This document shows positions 8,925 through 17,332 of a DNA stretch of 64,000 bases, piece after piece. Numbering within the stretch: position 1 is the first letter of the stretch; each line of letters starts with the position of its first letter. The notes beneath the pieces were generated by a model. That model was not told the DNA's origin. It made no database searches and worked only from the letters and a program-made list of their open reading frames with translations. Position numbers and translations under genes: made by a program. The stretch comes from Arabiibacter massiliensis (lineage in GTDB: Bacteria; Actinomycetota; Coriobacteriia; Coriobacteriales; Eggerthellaceae): NCBI RefSeq assembly GCF_900169505.1, contig NZ_LT827021.1, positions 1,426,001 to 1,490,000 on the forward strand. Direction: 5' to 3'.

Positions 8925-9719
8925 TCAGTCGCGCTTGTCGCGGTTGCGGCGCCAGCGGCCCCGGCGGCGGCGCTCCTTCTGCGCGGCCGTAGCGTCGCCG
9001 CCGTGCAGGAACACGCCGGCCGCGATGCGCTTCGCCTTGCCCAGCCCGCGCGCCACATGCGGTGTGAGGTCGGCCTCGTCGCGCGTCCTCCAGTCGAAGT
9101 ACACGCTCCAGTAGCGCAGGAATACGACGGCGAAGACGCAGGCCACGCCCGCCAGGGGAAGCGGCGCGCCCGCGTAGGCCATGGCGACGAACACGAGCGA
9201 CCCGCCCAGGCCCGCCACCGCGTAGAAGTTCGACTGCTGGAAGATGCCGGGGGTCTCGCCCACGCAGATGTCGCGCACCGCGCCGCCGCCCACGGCCGTG
9301 ATGGCACCGAGGATCACCGACAGCACGAAGCCCTCGCCGAACGAGAACGCCTTGGATGCGCCGGCGAGCGCGAACAGGCCCACCGACAGCGCGTCGGCGA
9401 AGAACACCGTGGCATCGAGGTGGCGGAACAGCCCGCGGAAGTAGAACACGAACGCGCAGATGGCGATGCAGATGAGGATGAGGTCGGGATGCGAGGTGAA
9501 GTACACGCCCTTGTCCTGCATGAGCATGTCGCGGATGACGCCGCCGCCGTACCCCGCGACCAGGCCGAGCACCACCGTGCCCACGATGTCGAGCTTGCGG
9601 TCGCACGCGAACAGCGCGCCCGTGAGCACGCCGACGATGACGGAGAAGTAGTCGATGCTCCACGGCACCGTGAGCACGTCGGTGTCGGCGAACAGCTGCT
9701 GCAAGGCGGTGGCGTCCAT
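8925..9719 (-). CDS. YicG/UPF0126-type membrane protein (TRIC-like cation channel)
   Basis: 264 residues made of two repeats of three TM helices plus one more. It carries the glycine-rich signatures GLVAGYGGGVIRDMLM (about 57-72) and ITAVGGGAVRDICVGETPG (about 140-160) typical of the family now grouped with TRIC channels. Bacterial members are proposed to conduct cations or take up glycine; the physiological role here is unknown. The start at 9719 has GAGGAG upstream. A promoter is visible at 9792-9819. The C-terminal 30 residues are Arg-rich. Confidence 0.85.
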   Translation of the reverse strand: MDATALQQLFADTDVLTVPWSIDYFSVIVGVLTGALFACDRKLDIVGTVVLGLVAGYGGGVIRDMLMQDKGVYFTSHPDLILICIAICAFVFYFRGLFRHLDATVFFADALSVGLFALAGASKAFSFGEGFVLSVILGAITAVGGGAVRDICVGETPGIFQQSNFYAVAGLGGSLVFVAMAYAGAPLPLAGVACVFAVVFLRYWSVYFDWRTRDEADLTPHVARGLGKAKRIAAGVFLHGGDATAAQKERRRRGRWRRNRDKRD

Positions 9720-9791
9720 GGGCTCCTCGGAAAGGTTGTGCGCGGGCAGGGGCATTATACCCGTTGGCGGCCCTCCCGTCGCGCCGCAATT

Positions 9792-9819
9792 CATATATGA
9801 CTTGCATGATCATGGACAA
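9792..9819 (-). promoter_or_regulatory. Promoter of the YicG-like gene
   Basis: On the minus strand TTGTCC (9814-9819) and TATATG (9792-9797) are separated by 16 bp and point to the gene starting at 9719. Confidence 0.45.
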
Positions 9820-9977
9820 AATCGCGAGCATTCCCTAGATATTGGGCTGCGTTGTGGTGCGAAGAAATGGTGTCAACGTATCACCCCTGATAGAGTCTTT
9901 GCAAAATTGGTTGCACCATTTTCAGGATAATGAAAACTCGCTTTTTTGTCCGCGTCGACGCTCGGGAGGCTCCTCGC

Positions 9978-10130
9978 TGCACGGAATTTGCGGCTGTGCG
10001 AGCTGTTAGCCTAAGCTAACCCGATTCATCCCCTCCAACAAAACGCGCGACCAGGGGTTTCTTCAACCGAACGCGCCTCCCGCAGCAGTTAACCATGGTA
10101 AACAGCTCGCACAGCCGCAAATTCCGTGCA
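9978..10130. repeat. 153-bp palindromic element with 30-bp perfect arms
   Basis: The arm at 9978-10007 is the exact reverse complement of 10101-10130. Each contains GAATTTGCGGCTGTG or its complement. Inside each arm sits a second small dyad (GTTAGC...GCTAAC on the left, GTTAACCATGGTAAAC on the right). The same GAATTTGCGGCTGTG word forms the arms of the element at 21730-21847. Confidence 0.8.
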
Positions 10131-10231
10131 AACAAGAAAAATCGAGCGCGGCGAGAGAAACGGCCCGTCCCGAATCGGCGACCGGCAGCTTCTTTTCGCG
10201 CTTCCCGGTCATCCCGTCATACACCCCCTAT

Positions 10232-10269
10232 AGAAAAAACGCTCCGGAACGCAAGCGCCCCGAAGCGTT
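10232..10269 (-). terminator. Rho-independent terminator of the molybdoenzyme operon
   Basis: Read on the minus strand, AACGCTTCGG...CCGGAGCGTT forms a GC-rich stem with one mismatch, followed by TTTTTT. It lies 160 bp after the TorD-like gene, the last of the operon. Confidence 0.65.
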
Positions 10270-10339
10270 AAAAGCGTTGCCGCTTTTTATTCAAAACGCA
10301 TCCTAGCACGACCGAACGACAATCGCCAACTAAAGCAGG

Positions 10340-10394
10340 ATCTTCGCTCCGAAAACACGGCTCAGCGCGTGAGGCGTGTTTTCGGAGCGAAGAT
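10340..10394. repeat. Hairpin with 19-bp perfect arms; one arm recurs at 37900
   Basis: ATCTTCGCTCCGAAAACAC (10340-10358) pairs exactly with 10376-10394 across a 17-base loop. The right arm, with similar flanking CTCACGCGC-type sequence, recurs at 37900-37918. It may act as a second terminator or RNA stabiliser behind the TorD-like gene. Confidence 0.6.
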
Positions 10395-10427
10395 TGCGGC
10401 GCGCGAGGATTGCTCGGAGCCGGAGGG

Positions 10428-11060
10428 CTATCCCAGCTGCGCGCGGTGCCAGCGGAGCAGAACCTCCTCGAGGGCGAGCAGCGCGGCGAAGTAGCCTTCC
10501 GGCGCTTCCTCGGCCACGCGGGCGTGCAGCTTCCCCACCCAGGCGAGCGGATGCGCATCGATGAACTCCGCGATCTTCCGCGCGCCCTCGGCGTCGGGCT
10601 CCGCGTCTTGGCGGGCACACAGGGTGGACAGCAGCAGCAGCTCGATGCCCATGTGGTCCTCGTACTGGTTGTTCTCGTTCTTCACCTCGAGGCCCGCCTC
10701 GCGCAGAAGCTGGCGCATCTCGAAGGTGGGCTGGCCGAACCCCACGGTCACATCCTGGCCGCGGTGCATCGTCTCCCACGGGGCGGCGGCGGGCTTCGGC
10801 GGGCCGACGAACAGGCGGGTGAACTCCACCGCGCAGCGCTGGGCCTCGTCGCCGCCGGCCTCGGCGCGCTCGGCCGCGGCCTCCGCGTAGCGCAGGCACC
10901 CGGCGACGGCTTCGGCTATGCCCTCGTCGAAGGTGGGGAACCCTTCCCAGAACGCGGGGTCCAAGCCCACCGTCGGCGTCTGCGTCATGGGCTTCAACAG
11001 GGAGTTCCCGATGAACGCGTAGGCTTCGGACAGGGTCTTCCAGGGGATCTCTTCCGCCAT
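10428..11060 (-). CDS. TorD/DmsD-type chaperone for the molybdoenzyme
   Basis: 210 residues, all-helical. The family-typical centre is EFTRLFVGPPKPAAAPWETM (about 88-107), matching the LFVGP...PW motif of TorD proteins. An acidic motif near NNQYEDHMGIELLLLS matches the E/DH...E region. Such proteins bind the Tat signal and apo-form of a molybdopterin reductase until cofactor is inserted. The catalytic partner must be the protein at 13048-15528. AAGGAGCT lies upstream of ATG 11060. It is the last gene of the operon. Confidence 0.88.
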   Translation of the reverse strand: MAEEIPWKTLSEAYAFIGNSLLKPMTQTPTVGLDPAFWEGFPTFDEGIAEAVAGCLRYAEAAAERAEAGGDEAQRCAVEFTRLFVGPPKPAAAPWETMHRGQDVTVGFGQPTFEMRQLLREAGLEVKNENNQYEDHMGIELLLLSTLCARQDAEPDAEGARKIAEFIDAHPLAWVGKLHARVAEEAPEGYFAALLALEEVLLRWHRAQLG

Positions 11061-11194
11061 GGGACGAGCTCCTTTCTTCGCGGATGCGAGCCTTGCTTGA
11101 AAACGTTTGGCGCATAGCATACCGCACCGAGCGCCCGGCGCCCGCCACGCGGCGGAGAACCGCGCGACGGGCGCCACCGGACGGCGTAGCGGCG

Positions 11195-12403
11195 CTACGC
11201 GGCCTCGCCTGCAGCCGGCGAGGGAACGGCGCGCGTCGCGTCACGGCCGACAAGCAGCCGGCGCGCCAACACGATGAACGCGAGCGCCCCAAGCGACACC
11301 ACGCCCACGGCCACCACGATCTCCACCCAGGTGGGAGCGTACGTGCCGAGCATCGCCCACATGCCCGTCCCGCCCTGCTGCGCAGCCGTCGTGCCCAGCG
11401 ACACGCCCGGCGCGCCTGCCACGTTGAACTCGACGAACGAGGTGAGCAAGAGCCACACGCGCTTGAAGAACACGCCCGCCACCACGAGCACGCTCGCCGC
11501 GGCCACCAGCCCCATGCGCGCGCGGTTCTTCGAGAACACGAGGATGCAGAACGGCACGAGCAGCCCGGCGACGATCTCGAACCAGAAGAACGGGGCCGTG
11601 GCGCCCGTCGCCATGATGGCAAGCGTCTCCGCACCGGCGGCGCCGGGATAAGCCATGGTCAGCACCTCGCACCCGATGAAGAAGGCGTCGATGGCGATGC
11701 AGGCGGCAAGCAGTCCGGCCAGCTTGGACAGGAGCCCTTTCTCCACCTTGAACCAACCGGCTTTGTCCAGGCCCATGAGCGACAAGATGAGCAGCGCCAG
11801 GCCGGAGTCCATGGCGCTCACCACGAACAGCGGCGCCATGATGGCCGAGTACCAGCCCTCGCGCGCCATCTCCAGGCCGAAGATCCATGCGGTCACCGAG
11901 TGCACGAGGATGGCCACCGGCAGCGCGAAGCGGCTCACGACGGCCACCTTGTCGGCCGCGCCCGGCTTCTTCGAGGTCATGAAGCGCAGGTAAACGATGT
12001 TGATAACCAGGTAGAGCATGATGACGCAGATGTCCCAGAACAGCGGCGATGCCGGGCTCGGCCCCGTGACGATGCGCCACACGCGCTGGATGCCGCCGAG
12101 GTCGATGAGCACGAACATGCCCGCCACGCAGATGCACACGGTGGACAGGATGACCGCGGGCAGCGCCACCTTCTTGTAATCGGCCACATGGAACACCGAG
12201 GCGGACGAGGCCACGATCAGGCCGCCGGCCGACAGGCCCACGAAGAACATGAACATGGTGATGTAGAGGCCCCACGACGTGCCGTTCGACATGCCGGTGA
12301 CGCCCAGGCCGTTCGCCAGCTGGTAGATCCAAGCGGCGATCCCCGCCGCCGTGAGCGCGCCGAGCACGCCGGCCGCGGTCTTGAATTTCGCAGAGGTTCC
12401 CAT
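11195..12403 (-). CDS. NrfD/PsrC-type membrane subunit of the molybdoenzyme
   Basis: 402 residues with about nine or ten TM helices. The N-terminal half has the NrfD-type GLSAGGLIVASSASVFHVA and a conserved Asp/Glu-containing helix. NrfD subunits have no haem; they exchange electrons with (mena)quinol and pass them to the FeS subunit on the outer face. An AGGAGGAGG ribosome site precedes ATG 12403. It sits 16 bp behind the FeS subunit gene. A second, shorter NrfD protein with no FeS partner is encoded at 18870-19817. Confidence 0.9.
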   Translation of the reverse strand: MGTSAKFKTAAGVLGALTAAGIAAWIYQLANGLGVTGMSNGTSWGLYITMFMFFVGLSAGGLIVASSASVFHVADYKKVALPAVILSTVCICVAGMFVLIDLGGIQRVWRIVTGPSPASPLFWDICVIMLYLVINIVYLRFMTSKKPGAADKVAVVSRFALPVAILVHSVTAWIFGLEMAREGWYSAIMAPLFVVSAMDSGLALLILSLMGLDKAGWFKVEKGLLSKLAGLLAACIAIDAFFIGCEVLTMAYPGAAGAETLAIMATGATAPFFWFEIVAGLLVPFCILVFSKNRARMGLVAAASVLVVAGVFFKRVWLLLTSFVEFNVAGAPGVSLGTTAAQQGGTGMWAMLGTYAPTWVEIVVAVGVVSLGALAFIVLARRLLVGRDATRAVPSPAAGEAA

Positions 12404-12419
12404 AATACGCACCTCCTCC

Positions 12420-13037
12420 TTAGTTGAAATAGTAGATTTGCGGACGGGTTCCCTGCTCGGGAAGCAGGATGTCGGCTTCCTTCTCGCGCACGACGCGCGA
12501 GATCTCGCTGTTCGGATCGTCGAGGTCGCCGAAGATGCGGGCTTCGTACGGGCAGTTCTGCACGCACATCGGCTCCTCGTCGCGGTCGGTGCGCTCTTTG
12601 CAAAGCGTGCACTTCTCCACCACACCCTTAGTTCGAACCGGCACGGAATCGTCCCCATACGCGAAATCGGGCTTGAACGCCGGGTCGTTCCAATTGAATA
12701 CGCGCGCGTTGTACGGGCACGCCGCCATACACATACGGCAGCCGATGCACTTCTCGTAATCGACCTCCACGCGTCCCTTGTCGTCCTTATACGTGGCTCC
12801 GGTGGGGCACACGCGCAGGCATGCGGGGTTCTCGCAGTGCTGGCAGGCTATCGGAAGATAGGTTCGTGACAGGCGCGGATACGTCCCCACCGCCCCGTCG
12901 AGCACATCGGCGCCTTCGGTGATGACGCGGTTCCACATCATGCCATCGGGGACCCTGTTCTGCATCTTGCACGAAAGCGCGCAGGTTTGGCATCCGATGC
13001 AGCGCCTTGTGTTGATGGCTATTCCCAAACGAGTCAT
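12420..13037 (-). CDS. FeS electron-transfer subunit (DmsB/PsrB type)
   Basis: 205 residues with four cysteine clusters for four [4Fe-4S] centres: CIGCQTCALSC (about 14-24), CQHCENPACLRVC (about 66-78), CIGCRMCMAAC (about 97-107) and CTLCKERTD...CVQNC (about 142-160). It conducts electrons between the NrfD subunit and the molybdenum subunit on the outer membrane face. It has no signal peptide, so it is probably co-exported with the Tat-bearing catalytic subunit. The gene follows the catalytic subunit after 10 bp. Confidence 0.93.
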   Translation of the reverse strand: MTRLGIAINTRRCIGCQTCALSCKMQNRVPDGMMWNRVITEGADVLDGAVGTYPRLSRTYLPIACQHCENPACLRVCPTGATYKDDKGRVEVDYEKCIGCRMCMAACPYNARVFNWNDPAFKPDFAYGDDSVPVRTKGVVEKCTLCKERTDRDEEPMCVQNCPYEARIFGDLDDPNSEISRVVREKEADILLPEQGTRPQIYYFN

Positions 13038-13047
13038 AGTCGATCAC

Positions 13048-15528
13048 CTATGCCTTTCGCACTTCGACGAGGGTGTCTTGGAACGCGATGCAGGTGCCCG
13101 CCTGGAGGATGTCCTCCCGGGGAGATAGATCGTCGTTCGTCAGCTCTTGGAGGTTGCCCTTGATCATGTGCCTCGTCCAAAGGCCCTCGAATATCCTCGT
13201 GCATCCAGGACGGACGATCTCGTTCGCCGCCACCTTCACCTGCATCGACCCGCGATCGTTGAACACCTCAACCACGTCGCCTGCAGAAAGACCGCGCGCT
13301 TCCATGTCGACGGGGTTCATTTCGATATGGGGCTCGTAGAATTGCTTGATCCAGGCCGCGTCACAGAACATGCTGTGAATCTGGAACTTGGTTCTGGCCT
13401 GGTAGAATTGCAGCGGGTACTTCTGGCGCAGAGCGTTTCCTGAATGCACTTCTTGCGGGTCTTCGTAAACCGGGAGCGCTTGCCCTGCTTCCAGGCGCTT
13501 TTCCAGGTACACGTCGAATCTCCCTGAATCAGTCTTCGCAACCTGGGATGCATACGTCTCGCGGATCTCGTCGATGCCAGGAAGCGGGAGTACGCCTTGA
13601 TTGTCCAGAAGGCTGCGCAGCGTCATGCCCTTGAGCTTCGGATCCGTCGATTGGGCCAGTTGGTACTCGCAGAACTCGTAGGAGCTCTTCGGCAGGACGC
13701 TCTCGGGAATGCCCATCGTCTTGGCCAGCAGGCGCTCTATTTCCAGGTCGGGCTTGCTTTCGAACAGCGGGTCTAGCACTTTACCCTGCGCGAGCACATG
13801 GCCGTACGCCACTTTGAGCGACTCGACCTCCTCGGAGGTCTCGAACTTGGAGCACGCCGGTAGGACAATGTCGGCCCAGTCGGCACTTGTCGTATGGTAG
13901 ATGTCGATGTACAGGATGAAGTCGAGGGTGTTGAGCCATTCTTTGGTGACGTTCATGTTCGCGTAGTGCTGCTGGAACATATCACCCAGTGCGACATAGG
14001 CATGCACGCCGTTGTCTTCGTATCGCATCCTGTAGGAGGCCATTTCCTGCTTCGCGACCTTGTATTCCTTGGGCAGTTTCCAGGCCGCCAGCTTGGCCGA
14101 CCAGCCGCTGTAGTTGCCGCCCACATGGACACCGACACTCGCGCCCGGCTTACCGTAGTTGCCCGTCAGCGCTGCAAGCACACCTGCCGCATGGCCGCAA
14201 ATGTCGGAGTTCATGTACTTGTCCGACCCGCCCCAACCAAGCGAGATGGTCGCGGGCGTTTCGAGCGCGTAGCGGCGCGCGAGGTCCTCGATCGTCTCGA
14301 CAGGGATGGACGTTTTCTGCGATGCCCACTCCACGGTGAAGCCGTTGTCCTTCTGGCTTTTCTTCAACAGTTCGAACACCGTTGTATACGTAGACCCATC
14401 GATCTCGTACTGCCCGGTCAGCGCCGGGACTGCTGTTTCGGATTCGAACAGGACAGCGGAGCCGGACACCGTATCCCACACCATGAAGCCGGGTGACTTC
14501 TTCTCATCGGTATTCGCGCCGGAAACCGTATCGCCGTAGGCCACCCAAGCCGTCTGACCTTCTTCGCCCGCCGAATCGCCCTGCGCGCGGAGCAGCTTGC
14601 CCGTTTTTGTGTTCACCAAGAACGGGAAGGACGTACCCGTCTTCATCGAAGCCTCATCGTACCACTCGTTGTCCAGAATGCAGCTGATCATCCCCTGGAA
14701 CAGGGCCCCGTCTGTACCGGGCTCGATGGGAACCCACTGGTCGGCCTTCCCGGCCGTGGTGGTGAAATGCGTGTCCACGGAAATGATGGTCGCGCCCGCT
14801 TCCTGAGCTTCGAAGAAGTTCTTCGCCGAAGGGACGCTCGACTCGAGGAAGTTCGTGCTGGCAAGGATGATCGTCTTAGCGCGGCACCAATCGCGCGACT
14901 CACTCGTACAGATGACGAACGAAGATGAATCCCCGATCATCGGCCCCAGCCCGTTACCCACACCGATATCGATGCCCGTCCTGCCATCCTGCTGCGCGTT
15001 AAAGATCTGCTTCAGATGCGGATAGCGAACCTTAACATCGGAGGTGCCAGCGACAACCACCGCCTCTTTGCCGTATTTGCTCCAGACGTCACCGAGGTTC
15101 TTCTTTATTTCCTCCAGCGCTTCGTCCCAGCTGATTGCAACGAATTCGCCCGAACCGCGTTCGCCAACGCGCTTGAGCGGGGTCTGGATGCGCGCCTCAC
15201 TGTACACGTGCTCGATTTCCGATATGCCGCGCACGCAGGCGATGCGATAGCGCTTGTCGTACGACTCTGCATCGTTGGGCTCGATGAGCGCGAGCCGCCC
15301 GTCCCTCACCGTACACTTCAGCGAGCAGTGCCCGGTGCAGTGGTTCTGGTGGAACGTGTAGCCAACCGTCTCCTCCGGCTCGGCGTGCGCCTCCGTTGGC
15401 GCGAGCCAGGTGTCGGCCGCGGTCATGCCGGCGGCGCCGGCGAGGCCGAGCGCGCCTGCTGCAGCGCCCGTCGCCTTGAGAAAGCCCCTTCTCGTGAGCC
15501 CGCCGTGCGGGTTGCTGGTTCCTGACAT
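13048..15528 (-). CDS. Molybdopterin oxidoreductase catalytic subunit (DMSO reductase family), Tat-exported
   Basis: 826 residues. The Tat signal TRRGFLKATGAAAGALGLAG (about 12-31) is followed by an N-terminal [4Fe-4S] motif C-x3-C-x3-C...CVRG (CTGHCSLKC near 59-67). Bis-MGD binding regions follow, and a C-terminal molydopterin dinucleotide-binding domain is present (RTKFQIHSMFCDAAWIKQF, MNPVDMEARGLSAGDVVEVF). The molybdenum ligand is probably Ser in STNFLESSVP (near residue 216), as in DMSO/TMAO-type reductases, but this is read by eye. The substrate (S-oxide, N-oxide, polysulfide or organic) cannot be told. It heads an A-B-NrfD-TorD operon whose promoter lies at 15662-15690. Confidence 0.92.
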   Translation of the reverse strand: MSGTSNPHGGLTRRGFLKATGAAAGALGLAGAAGMTAADTWLAPTEAHAEPEETVGYTFHQNHCTGHCSLKCTVRDGRLALIEPNDAESYDKRYRIACVRGISEIEHVYSEARIQTPLKRVGERGSGEFVAISWDEALEEIKKNLGDVWSKYGKEAVVVAGTSDVKVRYPHLKQIFNAQQDGRTGIDIGVGNGLGPMIGDSSSFVICTSESRDWCRAKTIILASTNFLESSVPSAKNFFEAQEAGATIISVDTHFTTTAGKADQWVPIEPGTDGALFQGMISCILDNEWYDEASMKTGTSFPFLVNTKTGKLLRAQGDSAGEEGQTAWVAYGDTVSGANTDEKKSPGFMVWDTVSGSAVLFESETAVPALTGQYEIDGSTYTTVFELLKKSQKDNGFTVEWASQKTSIPVETIEDLARRYALETPATISLGWGGSDKYMNSDICGHAAGVLAALTGNYGKPGASVGVHVGGNYSGWSAKLAAWKLPKEYKVAKQEMASYRMRYEDNGVHAYVALGDMFQQHYANMNVTKEWLNTLDFILYIDIYHTTSADWADIVLPACSKFETSEEVESLKVAYGHVLAQGKVLDPLFESKPDLEIERLLAKTMGIPESVLPKSSYEFCEYQLAQSTDPKLKGMTLRSLLDNQGVLPLPGIDEIRETYASQVAKTDSGRFDVYLEKRLEAGQALPVYEDPQEVHSGNALRQKYPLQFYQARTKFQIHSMFCDAAWIKQFYEPHIEMNPVDMEARGLSAGDVVEVFNDRGSMQVKVAANEIVRPGCTRIFEGLWTRHMIKGNLQELTNDDLSPREDILQAGTCIAFQDTLVEVRKA

Positions 15529-15661
15529 GAATCCTCCTCAAAGATGTCGTCAGGTTATCCCCGTTGCGCCGGCCGCGCGGTCCTCACACCGCTCGATCGG
15601 CATGCCTCGTACGAGGACACCCCCTGTTTCCCCGTGAGAATCGGCCAATTCCACTGGCTTC

Positions 15662-15690
15662 ACTATACAAAATTATCCTATGACAATCAA
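15662..15690 (-). promoter_or_regulatory. Promoter of the molybdoenzyme operon
   Basis: On the minus strand TTGATT (15685-15690) and TATAGT (15662-15667) are exactly 17 bp apart and precede the catalytic subunit by about 130 bp. The -35 hexamer overlaps the loop of the dyad at 15669-15711. Confidence 0.6.
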
Positions 15691-15711
15691 GGATTGTCAT
15701 AGGATAATTTT
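15669..15711. promoter_or_regulatory. 20-bp perfect dyad overlapping the operon promoter
   Basis: AAAATTATCCTATGACAATC (15669-15688) pairs exactly with 15692-15711 across AAG. It covers the -35 box and the spacer of the promoter, so a dimeric regulator bound here would control the molybdoenzyme operon. Thirteen bases of the arm (TCATAGGATAATT) recur at 19859-19871 ahead of the second NrfD gene. Confidence 0.75.
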
Positions 15712-15778
15712 CCGCTGCATTATGCTACTTTGCGGATAGTTCATCGCCCGCCCCTGTTACGATGCATTCGCCGGCACC

Positions 15779-15794
15779 TGTTTCACGTGAAACA
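15779..15794. promoter_or_regulatory. Canonical parS (ParB-binding) site
   Basis: TGTTTCACGTGAAACA is identical to the bacterial chromosomal parS consensus, a 16-bp perfect palindrome bound by ParB/Spo0J. It is intergenic, between the molybdoenzyme operon and an AAA ATPase gene. Chromosomal parS sites cluster near the replication origin. Confidence 0.85.
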
Positions 15795-15814
15795 ATCAGG
15801 TATCCTAGCACAGA

Positions 15815-15830
15815 TGTTTCATATGAAACA
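15815..15830. promoter_or_regulatory. Second parS-like palindrome
   Basis: TGTTTCATATGAAACA differs from the canonical site only in the two central bases (CATATG for CACGTG). It lies 36 bp from the perfect site, centre to centre, and is itself a perfect palindrome. ParB binding is likely weaker. Confidence 0.6.
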
Positions 15831-15998
15831 CCGCAACGCTCCCCTACCCCTCAAGGCGCTCCTCCAAAAACTCGCGCATCGCCGGCATGTCGAAGTACCG
15901 GCCTTTTACTAACTTTTGCAAACTTTTTCGTTTTTTGCAAACTTTTGCAACTTTTGCATAAGCGACTGAACTGGGCTTTATCGCTATCGAGTCCTTGG

Positions 15999-17228
15999 TC
16001 AGACCATCCAAGCCGGCACGATGAGCGTGTCCGCATCGAGGGCGCCGAACGCTTCGGCCATGCAGACGATCGCCCCTCGCCCACGTGGAACCGGGCTCTT
16101 GTCCAGCGTCGCGAACGAGCGCGCCATCCCCAGGTTGGGCGAGGCCGTCTTCTTGATCTCGATAGGATGCAGCTCGCCATCGGACTCCAGCACGAGGTCG
16201 ATCTCCTTGCCATCCTTGTCGCGATAGTAGTACAGCGGCGTGTCGAGCCCCGCGTTGAGGAAGCTCTTGCGAATCTCCGACACGACGAAGTTCTCCATGA
16301 AGGCGCCGCTCATCGCCCCCGCCTCGAGGGTCTCGGGTGTGAGCCAGCGCGCCAGGTGAGCCACGAGCCCGCAATCGTGGAAATACAGCTTGGAGGCTTT
16401 CACCGTGCGCTTGAGCTGGTTGTTCGAATAGGGATGCAAGGAGAATACGATGCCCGACTTCTCGAGCACGCCAAGCCACGCCTTCGCCTTCTCCGAACGT
16501 ATGCCCACGTCCTCAGCGATGGCCGACACATTGAGCATCTGCGAGCAGCGGGCGGCGACGGCCCTCATGAAATCCATGAACTGCAAGGCGTCGACGTCGC
16601 CCAGCAGCTTGCGCACGTCCCGCTCTATGTAGGTTTGGATGTAGCTGCTGTAGAAGATGTTCAGATTCGTGTACTTCCCCGAGAGCACGCCGGGCATGGC
16701 TCCCTGGTGCATCGCGGTGAAAAGCTCGCGCGGCGTCCTCGGCGGCATCTCCTTCGCGCGCTCCTTCAGCGTCGGCAGGTCGAGCGTGAACGGGCCGCCG
16801 GGTTGCCGCTCCACCTCGCGCTGCGAAAGCGACGAGAGCGGCAAAATGGCGATGCGCCCCGCCAACGACTCTCCCGCAAGCTCCATGAGGCGGAACTGCT
16901 GCGAGCCCGTCAGCCAGAACGAGCCGGGCTCGCAGCCGGCGTCGATCATCTTCTTCATCTCGATGAAGAGGCCGGGGGCGTACTGCACCTCGTCGATGAG
17001 CACCGGCGGCTCGTGGAGCTGGAAGAACATCGCGGGGTCGTTCACGGCAAGCTGGCGCGTCGCAAGGTCGTCGAGCGTGACCGCTTCGAGAGTGAGGCCG
17101 CGAGCCTTGACGATATGGTCGAGCAGCGTCGATTTGCCCACCTGACGCGGGCCGGTCACCAGCAGGGCGGCGTACTCGTCCGCAACGCTGCCAACCAGAG
17201 GCTCCATCTCACGAGGGATGTACTCCAC
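15999..17228 (-). CDS. AAA+ ATPase with DUF4143 C-terminal domain
   Basis: 409 residues. The N-terminal AAA_14-type ATPase has Walker A GPRQVGKSTL (about 26-35) and Walker B VLIDEVQYAPG (about 76-86). A winged-helix region follows, and the C-terminal DUF4143 nuclease-like domain (about 200-370) ends in a PD-(D/E)xK-like segment, LYYYRDKDGKEIDLVLESDG...PIEIKK. These proteins are common in accessory DNA and their role is unresolved; some are suspected to act in defence or mobile-element control. The GTG start at 17228 has AGGGAG upstream. A dyad at 17241-17273 sits where its operator would be. Confidence 0.85.
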   Translation of the reverse strand: MEYIPREMEPLVGSVADEYAALLVTGPRQVGKSTLLDHIVKARGLTLEAVTLDDLATRQLAVNDPAMFFQLHEPPVLIDEVQYAPGLFIEMKKMIDAGCEPGSFWLTGSQQFRLMELAGESLAGRIAILPLSSLSQREVERQPGGPFTLDLPTLKERAKEMPPRTPRELFTAMHQGAMPGVLSGKYTNLNIFYSSYIQTYIERDVRKLLGDVDALQFMDFMRAVAARCSQMLNVSAIAEDVGIRSEKAKAWLGVLEKSGIVFSLHPYSNNQLKRTVKASKLYFHDCGLVAHLARWLTPETLEAGAMSGAFMENFVVSEIRKSFLNAGLDTPLYYYRDKDGKEIDLVLESDGELHPIEIKKTASPNLGMARSFATLDKSPVPRGRGAIVCMAEAFGALDADTLIVPAWMV

Positions 17229-17240
17229 GGTCGCTCCCTT

Positions 17241-17273
17241 CGGCTATTTTACACGTTGGGTGTATTTTAGCCG
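17241..17273. promoter_or_regulatory. Imperfect dyad upstream of the AAA ATPase
   Basis: CGGCT...TACAC pairs with GTGTA...AGCCG with two central mismatches in each arm. It starts 13 bp upstream of the GTG codon and contains a TAAAAT -10-like word on the minus strand, so it may be an autoregulatory operator. Confidence 0.4.
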
Positions 17274-17332
17274 AACCTATGCAGCGGGACAACTCGAATA
17301 GGCCTCGCGATGACCAACCGTTGCCCGAAGCC

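Larger units (their letters stand above)
9720..10427. other. Gene-free stretch of 708 bp with promoter, repeats and terminator
   Basis: No gene is supported. From left to right it holds the promoter of the YicG-like gene, an imperfect dyad (9865-9877 with 9910-9921, words AAATGGTG and CACCATTT), the 153-bp palindromic element at 9978-10130, a terminator at 10232-10269 and a 19-bp-stem hairpin at 10340-10394. Confidence 0.6.
15529..15998. other. Gene-free regulatory stretch with promoter dyad and two ParB sites
   Basis: No gene is supported in these 470 bp. They contain the promoter and 20-bp dyad of the molybdoenzyme operon (15662-15711), two parS-like sites (15779-15794, 15815-15830) and an AT-richer run at 15905-15960 with repeated CTTTTGCAAACTTT-like words. 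Confidence 0.7.

Noticed and set aside
15905..15960. CRISPR-like or tandem repeat in the AT-rich run
   Set aside because: The CTTTTGCAAACTTT-like words are few, irregular and without spacers of constant length.
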